Below, one piece after another: positions 32,911-40,631 of a stretch of DNA of 64,000 nt (the stretch's first letter is position 1; every line of letters begins with the position of its first letter). Below the pieces are notes generated by a model. The model saw nothing but the letters and a program-made list of their open reading frames with translations, searched no databases and was not told where the DNA came from. The translations under genes were made by a program, and so were the position numbers. The DNA is from Candidatus Metaruminococcus caecorum (GTDB lineage Bacteria > Bacillota > Clostridia > Oscillospirales > Ruminococcaceae): contig CAJFTY010000028.1 in the NCBI GenBank assembly GCA_904420045.1, positions 1 through 64,000 of the forward strand, given 5' to 3'.

Positions 32911-34575
32911 GTGTATCTGGCTCTTTACCGTAAGTACCGGCCTTTGATTTTTGACGACGTGATCTCCCAGCCACATATCACTATCCCGCTGAAAAACCAG
33001 GTCAAGTTAAACCGCTGCGCGCATGCTTACCTGTTTACCGGCTCCCGCGGGACGGGAAAGACCACCTGCAGCAAAATCCTGGCTAAGGCGGTCAACTGCC
33101 TGCACCCGGTGGACGGCAACCCCTGCCTGGAATGCGAAGTCTGTAAGGGGATTGAAGACGGTTCGATCCTGGACGTAGTGGAAATTGACGCCGCCAGCAA
33201 CAACGGTGTGGACAGCATCCGGGAGCTTCGGGAGGAAGCAAACTTCACCCCCGCAGTGTGCCGGTACCGGGTTTACATCATCGACGAGGCTCATATGCTC
33301 AGCACCGGGGCGTTCAACGCCCTGCTCAAGATTATGGAGGAGCCTCCTTCCCACGTGATCTTTATTCTGGCCACTACCGAGGTCCACAAGGTGCCCGCCA
33401 CCATTTTGTCCCGCTGCCAGCGGTACGACTTCCGCCGGATTTTAAGCGAGGACATTGCCGCCCGGCTTCAATATGTGGCAAAGCTCGAACAGCTTTCCTT
33501 GACTGATGATGGCGCTCAACTGATCGCCAAACTGTCCGACGGCGGCATGCGGGACGCTTTGTCCCTTCTGGACCAGTGCGCGTCGGCCTCCCAGACCATT
33601 GACGGGGAGGCGGTTGGCGCGGCGGCGGGGCTGGCCGGACGGGACTATCTGTTTAAGCTGTCCGGAGCCGTTTTGCAAAAAGACGCCGCCGCCGCTATGG
33701 CGCTGATCGACGAGCTCCACGGCAAGATGAGCGATTTGAGCCGCCTTTGCGACGAACTGATTGCCCACTACCGCAACCTGATGATCGCCAAAACCGTGCG
33801 GGAACCCGGGGCGCTGATTGTCTGTCCCCCGGCGGAGCTCACCGATCTGCAAGAGACCGCCAAAGGCTACGCCCTCAACGGGATTTTACACGCCCTGACT
33901 GTTTTGCAGGACTGCGCCGCCCGGCTGGGACGAGTGTCCTCCAAGCGGCTGGAGCTGGAAATGGCCCTGCTGCGGCTGTGCTCGAAAGAGGAATCCACCG
34001 GCGCGCCGTCCGCCTCCGATCCGGGCCTGGCCGCCCGGATCGAACGGCTGGAGCAGGCCGTCGCTTCCCTGCTAAACGCTCCACCACAGCGGGTCGAGCG
34101 CGCCGCGCTTTCCTCCGACGCTCCTCCCCCGCCCATGGAGGTTCCTCCGGCGGTTTCATCACAGCCTCAAGCTCCCCTGGCGGGCTCAAAGCCCTTAAAA
34201 ACCGAGGTGGACTGGAGCAAGCTGGCCCCGCTGTCCTGCTGGACAGAAATCCTCAAAAAACTGGGTACCGACGATCCGCCGCTGAGTGGAATTTTGTTCG
34301 GCTCTCAGGCCTATGAGCTGGAGGATATCCTGTTTATCGACTCCCCCAACAAGATGTTTGCAAAGCTGTTAAAACAAGAGGGCTGTGCCCAGCGGCTGGG
34401 CGAGACAATTTTTAAGCAGACGGGGAAAAAATACCGCATCCGCCTGCGCAGCGGCGGAAAAGGCAGCGCCGGAGCTCCCGGCGCCGCCCAAAAGCAAGAA
34501 TCCCAGCCTGATCCGCTGGACGCTTTGGCGGCTGCCGCCAGAGAATCCGGCGCTCAGGTGAATATAAAAGAATAA
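32911..34575 (+). CDS. dnaX: DNA polymerase III subunit gamma/tau
   Basis: The protein has 554 residues from a GTG with AAAGGAGG in front. It is the clamp-loader ATPase of the replication machine. Walker A GSRGTGKTT (44-52), the zinc-binding cysteines C63, C72, C75 and C78, the SAS-like DAASNNGVDSIR segment, Walker B YIIDEAH and the sensor-1 LATTE are present. The C-terminal third (from about residue 365) is Pro/Ala-rich and then a compact tau-like domain (LKKLGTDDPPLSGIL and on). No frameshift signal is evident. ybaB and recR follow, the standard neighbourhood. Confidence 0.96.
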   Translation: MYLALYRKYRPLIFDDVISQPHITIPLKNQVKLNRCAHAYLFTGSRGTGKTTCSKILAKAVNCLHPVDGNPCLECEVCKGIEDGSILDVVEIDAASNNGVDSIRELREEANFTPAVCRYRVYIIDEAHMLSTGAFNALLKIMEEPPSHVIFILATTEVHKVPATILSRCQRYDFRRILSEDIAARLQYVAKLEQLSLTDDGAQLIAKLSDGGMRDALSLLDQCASASQTIDGEAVGAAAGLAGRDYLFKLSGAVLQKDAAAAMALIDELHGKMSDLSRLCDELIAHYRNLMIAKTVREPGALIVCPPAELTDLQETAKGYALNGILHALTVLQDCAARLGRVSSKRLELEMALLRLCSKEESTGAPSASDPGLAARIERLEQAVASLLNAPPQRVERAALSSDAPPPPMEVPPAVSSQPQAPLAGSKPLKTEVDWSKLAPLSCWTEILKKLGTDDPPLSGILFGSQAYELEDILFIDSPNKMFAKLLKQEGCAQRLGETIFKQTGKKYRIRLRSGGKGSAGAPGAAQKQESQPDPLDALAAAARESGAQVNIKE

Positions 34576-34620
34576 AAAACGGCCGGCGGTATGAATCCCC
34601 GGCCGGGAAGGATGATTGAA

Positions 34621-34968
34621 ATGAAAGCGAGATTACCCAAAGGCATGGGCGGCGGCCCCAGCAATATGAGCAGCATGCTCAAGCAGGCTCAAAAAATGCA
34701 GGAAGACATGCAGAAAGCCCAGGAAGAACTGGAGCAGAAGGAGTTTCGCACCAGCGTGGGCGGCGGTGCGGTAGAAGCCGTAATCTCCGGCAAAAAGGAA
34801 GTCAAAGAGCTCACCATTAAACCCGAAGTCGTAGATCCAGAGGATGTGGAAATGCTCCAGGACTTAATCATGAGCGCCATTAACGAGGGGCTCCGCCAGG
34901 TGGAGGAAGTTTCTGCGGACGAGATGACCAAGATCACCGGGGGCATGAACATTCCCGGATTGTTTTAA
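34621..34968 (+). CDS. ybaB: YbaB/EbfC nucleoid-associated protein
   Basis: The protein has 115 residues from the ATG at 34621, nine bases after AAGGA; an ATG at 34612 touches that RBS. It begins with a Gly/Met-rich stretch ([18 protein letters not shown]), then the helical coiled part [17 protein letters not shown] and the core [20 protein letters not shown]. It binds DNA as a dimer and lies between dnaX and recR, as in most bacteria. Confidence 0.95.
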   Translation: MKARLPKGMGGGPSNMSSMLKQAQKMQEDMQKAQEELEQKEFRTSVGGGAVEAVISGKKEVKELTIKPEVVDPEDVEMLQDLIMSAINEGLRQVEEVSADEMTKITGGMNIPGLF

Positions 34969-34973
34969 ATACT

Positions 34974-35573
34974 ATGAAATATAACGCGGTTGCATTAACG
35001 CAGTTGATTGAACAGTTTGCTTCGCTGCCTGGAATCGGGATGAAAACCGCCCAGCGGCTTGCCTATCATGTGTTAAGCATGACAAACGAGCAGGCTAAGG
35101 CGTTTTCCGATGCAGTGCTCAAAGCGCATGAGACGATTAAAAACTGCCGGATCTGTCAAAACTTCACCGACGAAGAAACCTGTCCGATCTGCGGAGATAC
35201 CGGCCGGGACCGTTCTATTATCTGTGTGGTGGAAAGCCCCAAGGATGTAGATGCGTTCGAGCGCACCCGGGAGTACAACGGGCTGTATCACGTACTGCAC
35301 GGCCTGATTTCCCCCATGGATGGGATTGGTCCGGAACAGCTTTATGTCAAAGAGCTGCTGACCCGGGTGGCCGGCGACGAGGTCAAAGAGGTGGTTATGG
35401 CCACCAACCCCACAGTGGAGGGCGAAGCCACGGCGGTCTATCTTGCAAGGCTGTTAAAGCCGCTGGGCGTCAAGGTGTCCAGGCTTGCGTACGGCATCCC
35501 GGTGGGAGCCGATCTGGAATACGCCGACGAAGTGACCTTGTTTAAAGCCCTGGAAAACCGAAATGAAATTTAA
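34974..35573 (+). CDS. recR: Recombination protein RecR
   Basis: The protein has 199 residues. It works with RecO/RecF to load RecA at gaps. It has the N-terminal helix-hairpin-helix ([17 protein letters not shown]), the four-cysteine zinc finger (CRIC, then CPIC), and the Toprim domain ([28 protein letters not shown]). It starts 5 bases after ybaB without a strong RBS, so translation is likely coupled. Confidence 0.96.
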   Translation: MKYNAVALTQLIEQFASLPGIGMKTAQRLAYHVLSMTNEQAKAFSDAVLKAHETIKNCRICQNFTDEETCPICGDTGRDRSIICVVESPKDVDAFERTREYNGLYHVLHGLISPMDGIGPEQLYVKELLTRVAGDEVKEVVMATNPTVEGEATAVYLARLLKPLGVKVSRLAYGIPVGADLEYADEVTLFKALENRNEI

Positions 35574-35592
35574 TAGATAGGAGATGAAACGG

Positions 35593-36048
35593 ATGGCGGA
35601 CGCGACCATTGCCGTAAACCGAAAAGCGCGCCACGATTACTTTGTGGAAGACACCTATGAAGCCGGCATTGAACTGTCCGGCACCGAGATCAAATCCATC
35701 CGCCAGGGAGGCGCCAACTTAAAAGACAGCTGGTGCAACATCACCGGTGGAGAAATCTTTGTGATGAATATGCACATCAGCCCTTACGAAAAAGGGAATA
35801 TCTTTAACAAAGATCCCCTGCGGGTCCGCAAGCTTCTGATGCACAAAAAGGAGATTCACAAGCTGTTTGGCCTGGTCAAACAGGAAAGCTATACGCTAAT
35901 TCCCCTTTCCCTGTATTATAAAGGGAGCCGTGTGAAGCTTTCGGTGGGGCTTTGCAAGGGTAAAAAACTACACGACAAACGCGAGGACGCTGCCCGGCGC
36001 GACGCCAAGCGGGAAATGGACCGGGCCGTGCGGCAACGGCTGCGGTGA
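35593..36048 (+). CDS. smpB: SsrA-binding protein SmpB
   Basis: The protein has 151 residues from the ATG at 35593 ([16 protein letters not shown]), since AGGAG (35579-35583) touches the alternative ATG at 35584. The family landmarks are [34 protein letters not shown], and the basic C-terminal tail [16 protein letters not shown]. It brings tmRNA to stalled ribosomes. The tmRNA gene itself lies only ~920 bases downstream, after one esterase gene. Confidence 0.96.
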   Translation: MADATIAVNRKARHDYFVEDTYEAGIELSGTEIKSIRQGGANLKDSWCNITGGEIFVMNMHISPYEKGNIFNKDPLRVRKLLMHKKEIHKLFGLVKQESYTLIPLSLYYKGSRVKLSVGLCKGKKLHDKREDAARRDAKREMDRAVRQRLR

Positions 36049-36061
36049 GGAGGACGTCATT

Positions 36062-36889
36062 ATGATTAGCAAAAAAATCCCCCTGAATATTGACTACAAA
36101 GCATTGGGTTATGACAACGGAGGCAGTTCCCCCACCCTGTCCACCTATTTATGGGAGGAAAGCCAGGAGATGCCCTGGATGAACAAGCGCCCCGCAGTTT
36201 TGGTGTGTCCCGGCGGCGGATACACCTGCGTTTCCCAGCGGGAGGGCGAGCCCATCGCGCTCAAATACTGTTCGGAAGGTTTCCAGACCTTTTTGCTCCA
36301 CTACACCGTGATGCCGGGCAAGTTCCCCTGCGCCCTGCTGGAGGCGGCAAAGGCAATCGCCATGATCCGAGAGCACGCCGAGGAATGGCGGGTGGATCCG
36401 GAGAAAATTTTTGTCTGCGGCTTTTCGGCCGGCGGACATTTGGCGGGAAGCACCGGTGTGTTCTGGGATTCCGAACTTGTAAAAAACGCGCTGGGCGTCA
36501 CCGGGGAACAAATCCGTCCCACCGGTATGATTTTAAGCTATGCCGTACTGTCGGCGTTTACTCCTCATCTTCAGTTCTCGTTTCCCAACCTGATGGGCAG
36601 TGATTCCCAAAATCCGGAGGACTACCGGAATGTTTCGCTGGATACCCTGGTAAATCCGGATACGCCGCCTGCTTTTTTGTGGCATACGGTAGACGATGAC
36701 GTGGTGGACGTGGAAAACACCATGAACTTCGCTTCTGCCCTGCGCAAAAACGGGATTCAATTTGAAATGCACCTGTATCCTCACGGTCCTCACGGCATGA
36801 GTCTTGCCAACGAGATCACGCCTCCGGTCTTGACGGATTGCCAAAACTGGATTACAATGTCCGTACGGTGGATCAAAAGCTTTTTATAA
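36062..36889 (+). CDS. Alpha/beta hydrolase, acetyl-xylan-esterase-like (BD-FAE type)
   Basis: The protein has 275 residues. VLVCPGGGYTCVSQREGEP supplies the oxyanion hole, CGFSAGGHLAGS the nucleophile serine (about residue 120), FLWHTVDDDVVD the acid, and HGPHGMS the histidine. This set is typical of short-chain carbohydrate or peptide esterases of the BD-FAE/YqiA-like group, generally cytoplasmic when no signal peptide is present, as here. It lies between smpB and ssrA. A hairpin with 11-bp arms follows at 36908-36937. Confidence 0.88.
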   Translation: MISKKIPLNIDYKALGYDNGGSSPTLSTYLWEESQEMPWMNKRPAVLVCPGGGYTCVSQREGEPIALKYCSEGFQTFLLHYTVMPGKFPCALLEAAKAIAMIREHAEEWRVDPEKIFVCGFSAGGHLAGSTGVFWDSELVKNALGVTGEQIRPTGMILSYAVLSAFTPHLQFSFPNLMGSDSQNPEDYRNVSLDTLVNPDTPPAFLWHTVDDDVVDVENTMNFASALRKNGIQFEMHLYPHGPHGMSLANEITPPVLTDCQNWITMSVRWIKSFL

Positions 36890-36907
36890 GTTATATGGAT
36901 AATGATT

Positions 36908-36937
36908 GGAAAGGAACCTTTGGTGGGGTTCCTTTCC
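36908..36937 (+). terminator. Hairpin between the esterase gene and ssrA
   Basis: GGAAAGGAACC / GGTTCCTTTCC with an 8-base loop. The U-tract is weak, so it may be a partial terminator. Confidence 0.55.
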
Positions 36938-36970
36938 GAATACCGTTTTACTTCCCTTCCCTATTTTTAT

Positions 36971-37331
36971 GGGGGCGTAAAGGTTTCGACGGGGATTATG
37001 AACGGCCGCAAGCGAGTAGAGCGGGCGAAAGCTCTTAAAACGTCGCACTTAAAATTAAACGCAAACAAAAACACGAACGCTAATTTAGCATACGCTGCTT
37101 AGTTTAAGCAGCTCGTTCGCTTAAGAGGGACCACGGGCTTAAGCGGGCGTCTTATTTAGTGGTGAACATTTTCCGCCGACGCCTCTGAGCGGAAAAGGAA
37201 CGAGAGGCTACCCACCTCGCCAGCCTGTCAGCCGGCGGGCGGGATGGGGAATTTGAATAGACGGACTGCACTCGGAGAAAACGGTCGGAACTGATTTTCG
37301 GACGCGGGTTCGACTCCCGCCGCCTCCACCA
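36971..37331 (+). ncRNA. ssrA: Transfer-messenger RNA (tmRNA)
   Basis: The 5' end GGGGGCGTAAAGGTTTCGAC and the 3' end GGTTCGACTCCCGCCGCCTC plus encoded CCA pair in the tRNA-like acceptor stem. The reading frame for the proteolysis tag reads ANKNTNANLAYAA and stops at TAG (about 37063-37103). Several pseudoknot stems follow. tmRNA frees stalled ribosomes and tags the unfinished protein; SmpB is encoded just upstream. Confidence 0.97.
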
Positions 37332-37335
37332 TGAT

Positions 37336-37375
37336 AAACACCGATAAACGAAAAGTTTATCGGTGTTTTGTTTTT
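37336..37375 (+). terminator. Terminator of ssrA
   Basis: AAACACCGATAAAC / GTTTATCGGTGTTT (14 bp) followed by TGTTTTTT. Confidence 0.92.
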
Positions 37376-37486
37376 TAAGTACACGCAAAAGTACACACTT
37401 TTTCTTTTATGCGTCCCCAAAGCAAACAGGGCAAGCCGTTAAGCCTATCGCGTCCCCTTTGCGGGCGGGCACCGAGGCAAATGCAA

Positions 37487-37521
37487 CAAAAGCCGGTGAG
37501 GATGAACCCCACCGGCTTTTG
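37487..37521. terminator. Terminator-like hairpin
   Basis: CAAAAGCCGGTG / CACCGGCTTTTG, 12 bp, with A and T runs on both sides. No gene ends here now, so it may mark a lost gene. Confidence 0.6.
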
Positions 37522-37681
37522 TTATAGCTCCTATACTTTAAATATCTAATATTGTAAATAGTGAAAGTATAGCTATATACCATATATTTTTTACGAATAG
37601 AACCATATTTGTGTCTCGTACTGCACATGATTGTTCCTTATTCGAACATGTGCAATCTGTTTCCTGTTCAGCACTCTGCTT

Positions 37682-37703
37682 CCTGCGATACAGTGTTCGC
37701 AGG
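37682..37703 (+). promoter_or_regulatory. Leader hairpin touching the SD of the first XRE gene
   Basis: CCTGCGA (37682-37688) pairs with TCGCAGG (37697-37703); its right arm includes the first AGG of the AGGAGG SD. Folding would mask part of the ribosome binding site. Confidence 0.45.
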
Positions 37704-37715
37704 AGGTGGAACTAT

Positions 37716-37937
37716 ATGACGATTGAAGAAGCATTTTCAAAAGCACTGAAAAAAGCAAGGAAAGAGATGGGAATCACCCAGCAGCTCGCCGCAGAGCTCT
37801 GCAAGCTCAGCGTCAGGGAATATGGCAACATCGAACGGGGAACTTCCAAGCCCGGTATGGACACCATCATTCAAATCTACAACGTGTTCGGCGTGAGCAT
37901 TTACGAATTCGAAGCAGAGCTCCCGGACAAAGAATAA
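37716..37937 (+). CDS. Small XRE-family transcriptional regulator
   Basis: The protein has 73 residues from the ATG at 37716, right after AGGAGGTGG; the open frame to 37611 is leader. It is one Xre/Cro helix-turn-helix: ALKKARKEMGITQQLAAELC, LSVREYGNIERG, and a short tail ending ELPDKE. No other domain is present. It probably represses a promoter, perhaps its own; the inverted repeat at 37622-37654 is a candidate site. The next gene is a clear paralogue. Confidence 0.85.
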   Translation: MTIEEAFSKALKKARKEMGITQQLAAELCKLSVREYGNIERGTSKPGMDTIIQIYNVFGVSIYEFEAELPDKE

Positions 37938-37944
37938 CCCTCAG

Positions 37945-37970
37945 GCCCTTCCATACGGAAGGGCTTTTTT
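37945..37970 (+). terminator. Terminator after the first XRE gene
   Basis: GCCCTTCC / GGAAGGGC followed by TTTTTT. Confidence 0.92.
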
Positions 37971-38026
37971 GTGATGAATATAAACAACGTTATGAACTGA
38001 ACGCTGTTTGAAATTACAGGTATCCT

Positions 38027-38050
38027 CAACAATACTTTTTAATATTGTTG
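38027..38050. repeat. Inverted repeat upstream of the second XRE gene
   Basis: CAACAATA and TATTGTTG (8-bp arms, 8-base centre) in an AT-rich leader. This could be an operator for one of the two XRE proteins. Confidence 0.4.
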
Positions 38051-38208
38051 TCACAAAACTTAATTCTGTTGAATCATATTTTATAGGATTATAGCATTTT
38101 TTGAATATGGATTGTCACAACTATTTGTTTTCTTTGTGAACATCAAATCTTAATTATTTATAATTTTATTTCCTGTTTTATAGTAATAAAAAGGAGGGGA
38201 GAATTTTT

Positions 38209-38430
38209 ATGGAACTAAAAAATGAAATTGGCAAACGATTAAAGCATGCTAGAAAAAAGAGAGGTCTTAGTCAGCAAACAGCGGCGGAACTCAGCAAGAT
38301 CAGCGTCCGACAATTCGGTAACATCGAAAGAGGTGTGTGTATTCCCGTTCCGGACACTTTGATCCGGATTTATAAAATGTTTGACATTAGCATTTACGAC
38401 TTACAAACAGAACTTCCAGACAAAGAATAA
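38209..38430 (+). CDS. Small XRE-family regulator, paralogue of the preceding one
   Basis: The protein has 73 residues, the same length as its neighbour. The helix-turn-helix reads KHARKKRGLSQQTAAELSKI, then SVRQFGNIERG, and the tail again ends ELPDKE; about half of the residues are identical. AAAGGAGGGGAG precedes the ATG. The leader and codon use are AT-richer than those of the first copy, so the pair is not a recent exact duplication. Target unknown. Confidence 0.85.
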   Translation: MELKNEIGKRLKHARKKRGLSQQTAAELSKISVRQFGNIERGVCIPVPDTLIRIYKMFDISIYDLQTELPDKE

Positions 38431-38481
38431 CATCTAAAAACAGAAAAACAATGTTTCTCAGGTAATTTAAATTATCATTTG

Positions 38482-38525
38482 AAAGGCGCCCCGAAAAACC
38501 GTTGGCTTTTCGGGGCGCCTTTTTC
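38482..38525 (+). terminator. Terminator after the second XRE gene
   Basis: AAAGGCGCCCCGAAAA / TTTTCGGGGCGCCTTT, 16 bp, followed by TTT. Confidence 0.9.
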
Positions 38526-38620
38526 CCTTCTGCAAACTTTTCTCACAAGAAGCTTTGCATTTCTGAAAAGGGGAACCAATCATTTACATGCCAGAATGAC
38601 GTGGGATCCATATGCCTGGT

Positions 38621-38800
38621 TTAATCGTGAATTGGAACCTCCACCTTCAGTTCCCTGGCTATTTCTTTTACCATCATCCTCATTAATCCAGCAACAGTCG
38701 CTGTATTAAAATAGGGTTGCCCAAAATGAACGCTTGCCTTCTCTGAAAGGGTCTGCACATGTTTTGTGAGCATATCTGTTGCCTGTTTTAATATGGACAT
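38621..38800 (-). CDS. Small hypothetical protein (59 residues)
   Basis: Reading on the minus strand from the ATG at 38800 gives a 59-residue protein, MSILKQATDM at the start and LKVEVPIHD at the end. It looks like three helices, with no cysteine and no membrane segment. AAAGGA lies only two bases from the ATG and a TATAAT lies at 38815-38820, so the leader would be very short; the in-frame ATG at codon 10 is an alternative start. It is divergent from the MATE gene. I do not recognise a family. It may be real or a decayed gene. Confidence 0.42.
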   Translation of the reverse strand: MSILKQATDMLTKHVQTLSEKASVHFGQPYFNTATVAGLMRMMVKEIARELKVEVPIHD

Positions 38801-38935
38801 TTTCCTTTGGGGCTATTATAATAAAAAAGCACGTCGAAAAATGGGGCATAAAATAGCACATGCGGTACAATTGCAGATCTAAATAAATGCTCTATGGACG
38901 GCCAAAATGAACGTTCTTAAACAAAGAGGAAGCTT

Positions 38936-40312
38936 ATGCGGCAGGAAAATAACCTAGGAAAAGATCCGATTGGCAAACTTGTAGTGCGGATCGCACTCCC
39001 CAGTATGCTGGCGCAATTTGTAAATGTGTTATACAGCATTGTTGATCGAATGTATATTGGAAATATTGCGGATGTAGGCGAGTTGGCCCTTGCCGGTGTG
39101 GGCGTATGCGGGCCGGTCATCACACTCATTAGTTCTGTGGCATCGCTGATCGGAATCGGAGGAGCTCCTCTGATGAGCATCCGGTTGGGCGAAAAAAACC
39201 TGCCAAAAGCAAAGGCGATTTTAGCCAATTCCTTTCTTATGCTCTGTGTGCTTTCGCTGCTTTTAACCGTCGGTCTGTTTTTTATCAAGCGGCCGATGCT
39301 CCTGTTTTTTGGCGCGAGCCAGGCCACGATTTCCTTTGCAAACCAGTATTTTTCCGTTTACCTGATCGGAACGCTGTTTGCTTTGCTCGCCACTGGTATG
39401 AACCAGTTTATTATCTGCCAGGGCTTTGCAAAAATCGCCATGTTTTCCGTTGTTATAGGTGCCGTTTCCAATATTGTGTTGGATCCCCTCTTTATTTTTG
39501 TTTTTCACCTGGGAGTTTCCGGCGCTGCCATTGCAACGGTATTGTCCCAGCTGGCCAGCTGCTGCTTTGTACTCGCTTTTCTTTTTGGACAGCGCCCTAT
39601 GGTATCCATTGGCTTTGGCGGATACAGTTGGAAGATTATGCGCAGGATCCTCGCAGTCGGATTTACGCCGTTTGCCATTATCGCAGCGGATAATGTGATG
39701 ATTATCGCAATGAATATGATTCTTCAGCGGTACGGCGGCCATACACAGGGGGATCTTTTGGTCACCTGCGCCACCATCGCCCAAAGTTTCATGTTGATCG
39801 TCACCATGCCGCTGGGCGGAATCACCGGCGGTACCCAGGCAATTCTGGGATTTAATTACGGAGCCCGCCAGGTGGACCGGGTAAAAGCGGCCCAGCGGAA
39901 AATCTTTCTGCTCTGTTTGATTTACACCGCGTGTATGACTGCCGCCGCCTGGCTTTGCGGGCAGTGGTTTGTGCGTCTGTTCACAAACGACGCAGTTGTG
40001 ATGGAAAAAGCGCTGTGGGCGATCCGCGTGTGCACTCTGTCCCTGCTGCCGCTGGGGTTACAATACGAAATTGTCGATGGATTTACCGCCATCGGTCAGG
40101 TGCGTTACTCTCTTCCCCTGTCGTTTTGGAGAAAGATCACCTATTTTGCCGCGCTGTTTGCTTTCCCGGCGATCTGGGGAGCCCAAGCCGCCTTTTTTGC
40201 GGAACCTGTTTCCGACTTTTTGGGGCCTTTGGTCTCCATCCTTGTGTATCTGGCAGCGATGAAACGAGTGCTGGAAAAACGGCGGGAACAGCCAGTCGAG
40301 AAGGTTGGATGA
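38936..40312 (+). CDS. MATE-family efflux transporter
   Basis: The protein has 458 residues with about twelve membrane helices in two similar halves. Typical MATE patterns are DPIGKLVVRIALPSMLAQFVN at the start, VDRMYIGNIADVGELALAG, GIGGAPLMSIRLGE, and in the second half ADNVMIIAMNMIL and GGITGGTQAILGFNYGAR. It exports cationic compounds in exchange for Na+ or H+. AGAGGAAGC precedes the ATG. It is followed by a long terminator. Confidence 0.93.
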   Translation: MRQENNLGKDPIGKLVVRIALPSMLAQFVNVLYSIVDRMYIGNIADVGELALAGVGVCGPVITLISSVASLIGIGGAPLMSIRLGEKNLPKAKAILANSFLMLCVLSLLLTVGLFFIKRPMLLFFGASQATISFANQYFSVYLIGTLFALLATGMNQFIICQGFAKIAMFSVVIGAVSNIVLDPLFIFVFHLGVSGAAIATVLSQLASCCFVLAFLFGQRPMVSIGFGGYSWKIMRRILAVGFTPFAIIAADNVMIIAMNMILQRYGGHTQGDLLVTCATIAQSFMLIVTMPLGGITGGTQAILGFNYGARQVDRVKAAQRKIFLLCLIYTACMTAAAWLCGQWFVRLFTNDAVVMEKALWAIRVCTLSLLPLGLQYEIVDGFTAIGQVRYSLPLSFWRKITYFAALFAFPAIWGAQAAFFAEPVSDFLGPLVSILVYLAAMKRVLEKRREQPVEKVG

Positions 40313-40393
40313 CCGGCTTACGCATTTGTCATGCTGGCCAAGCCCCGTCAAATTCATTCGAAGTGGGAAACACACATTGCAAAAACAGGACCA

Positions 40394-40436
40394 TATGGAA
40401 AAAGGACTGGCGAAACCCGCCAGTCCTTTTTCCATA
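40394..40436. terminator. 19-bp terminator after the MATE gene
   Basis: The arms 40394-40412 and 40418-40436 pair perfectly around AAACC, with A- and T-runs inside. Confidence 0.92.
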
Positions 40437-40535
40437 CTGATTCCACGCCGCCCTGACAGGCGGCGACTTGCCCGGCTTTTACCGGTTTTGCTATAAAACA
40501 GATTTCAATCCACGCCGCTTAAAAAAAGCGGCGAC
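40434..40535 (-). CRISPR. Possible degenerate two-repeat, one-spacer CRISPR remnant (type I-C-like)
   Basis: The unit at 40502-40535 begins ATTTCAATCCACG and ends GCGAC, the two conserved ends of type I-C repeats read on this strand, with an inverted CGCCGCT/AGCGGCG stem between. A second unit at about 40434-40467 keeps TCCACGCCGCC and GGCGGCGAC. The interval between them is 34 bases (40468-40501), and the unit length is 34, the geometry of type I-C arrays. On the minus strand the degenerate unit would be the terminal repeat. No cas gene is in the window, and the stems and loops differ between the units, so this could also be two unrelated hairpins. Confidence 0.35.
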
Positions 40536-40631
40536 AAAACATCTTTTTCATCATAACCGAAACAATATAATTTTTCAAGGGGAACAAACTCCTCAAAACA
40601 GGACAAAAACGTGGATTTATGCAGTTGTTTG

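Larger units (their letters stand above)
37332..37715. other. Region between ssrA and the first XRE gene
   Basis: No gene is supported. It holds the ssrA terminator, a second terminator-like hairpin (37487-37521), the repeated octamer GCGTCCCC (near 37411 and 37450), an AT-rich promoter-like part, and an inverted repeat TGCACATG/CATGTGCA (37622-37629, 37647-37654) that could be an operator. The 3' flank of ssrA is a common integration site, but I find no second copy of the ssrA end in the window. Confidence 0.6.
40313..40631. other. Intergenic region after the MATE gene
   Basis: No gene is seen. It contains the MATE terminator and two hairpin units that look like degenerate type I-C CRISPR repeats (see separate entry). 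Confidence 0.6.

Noticed and set aside
37152..37420. Minus-strand frames containing phrases such as RRESNPRP
   Set aside because: These are the reverse complement of the tmRNA tRNA-like domain, a well-known source of spurious proteins.
40570..40604. A third CRISPR-like unit after the second repeat
   Set aside because: It begins ATTTTTCAA at the expected position, but no stem or GCGAC end follows.
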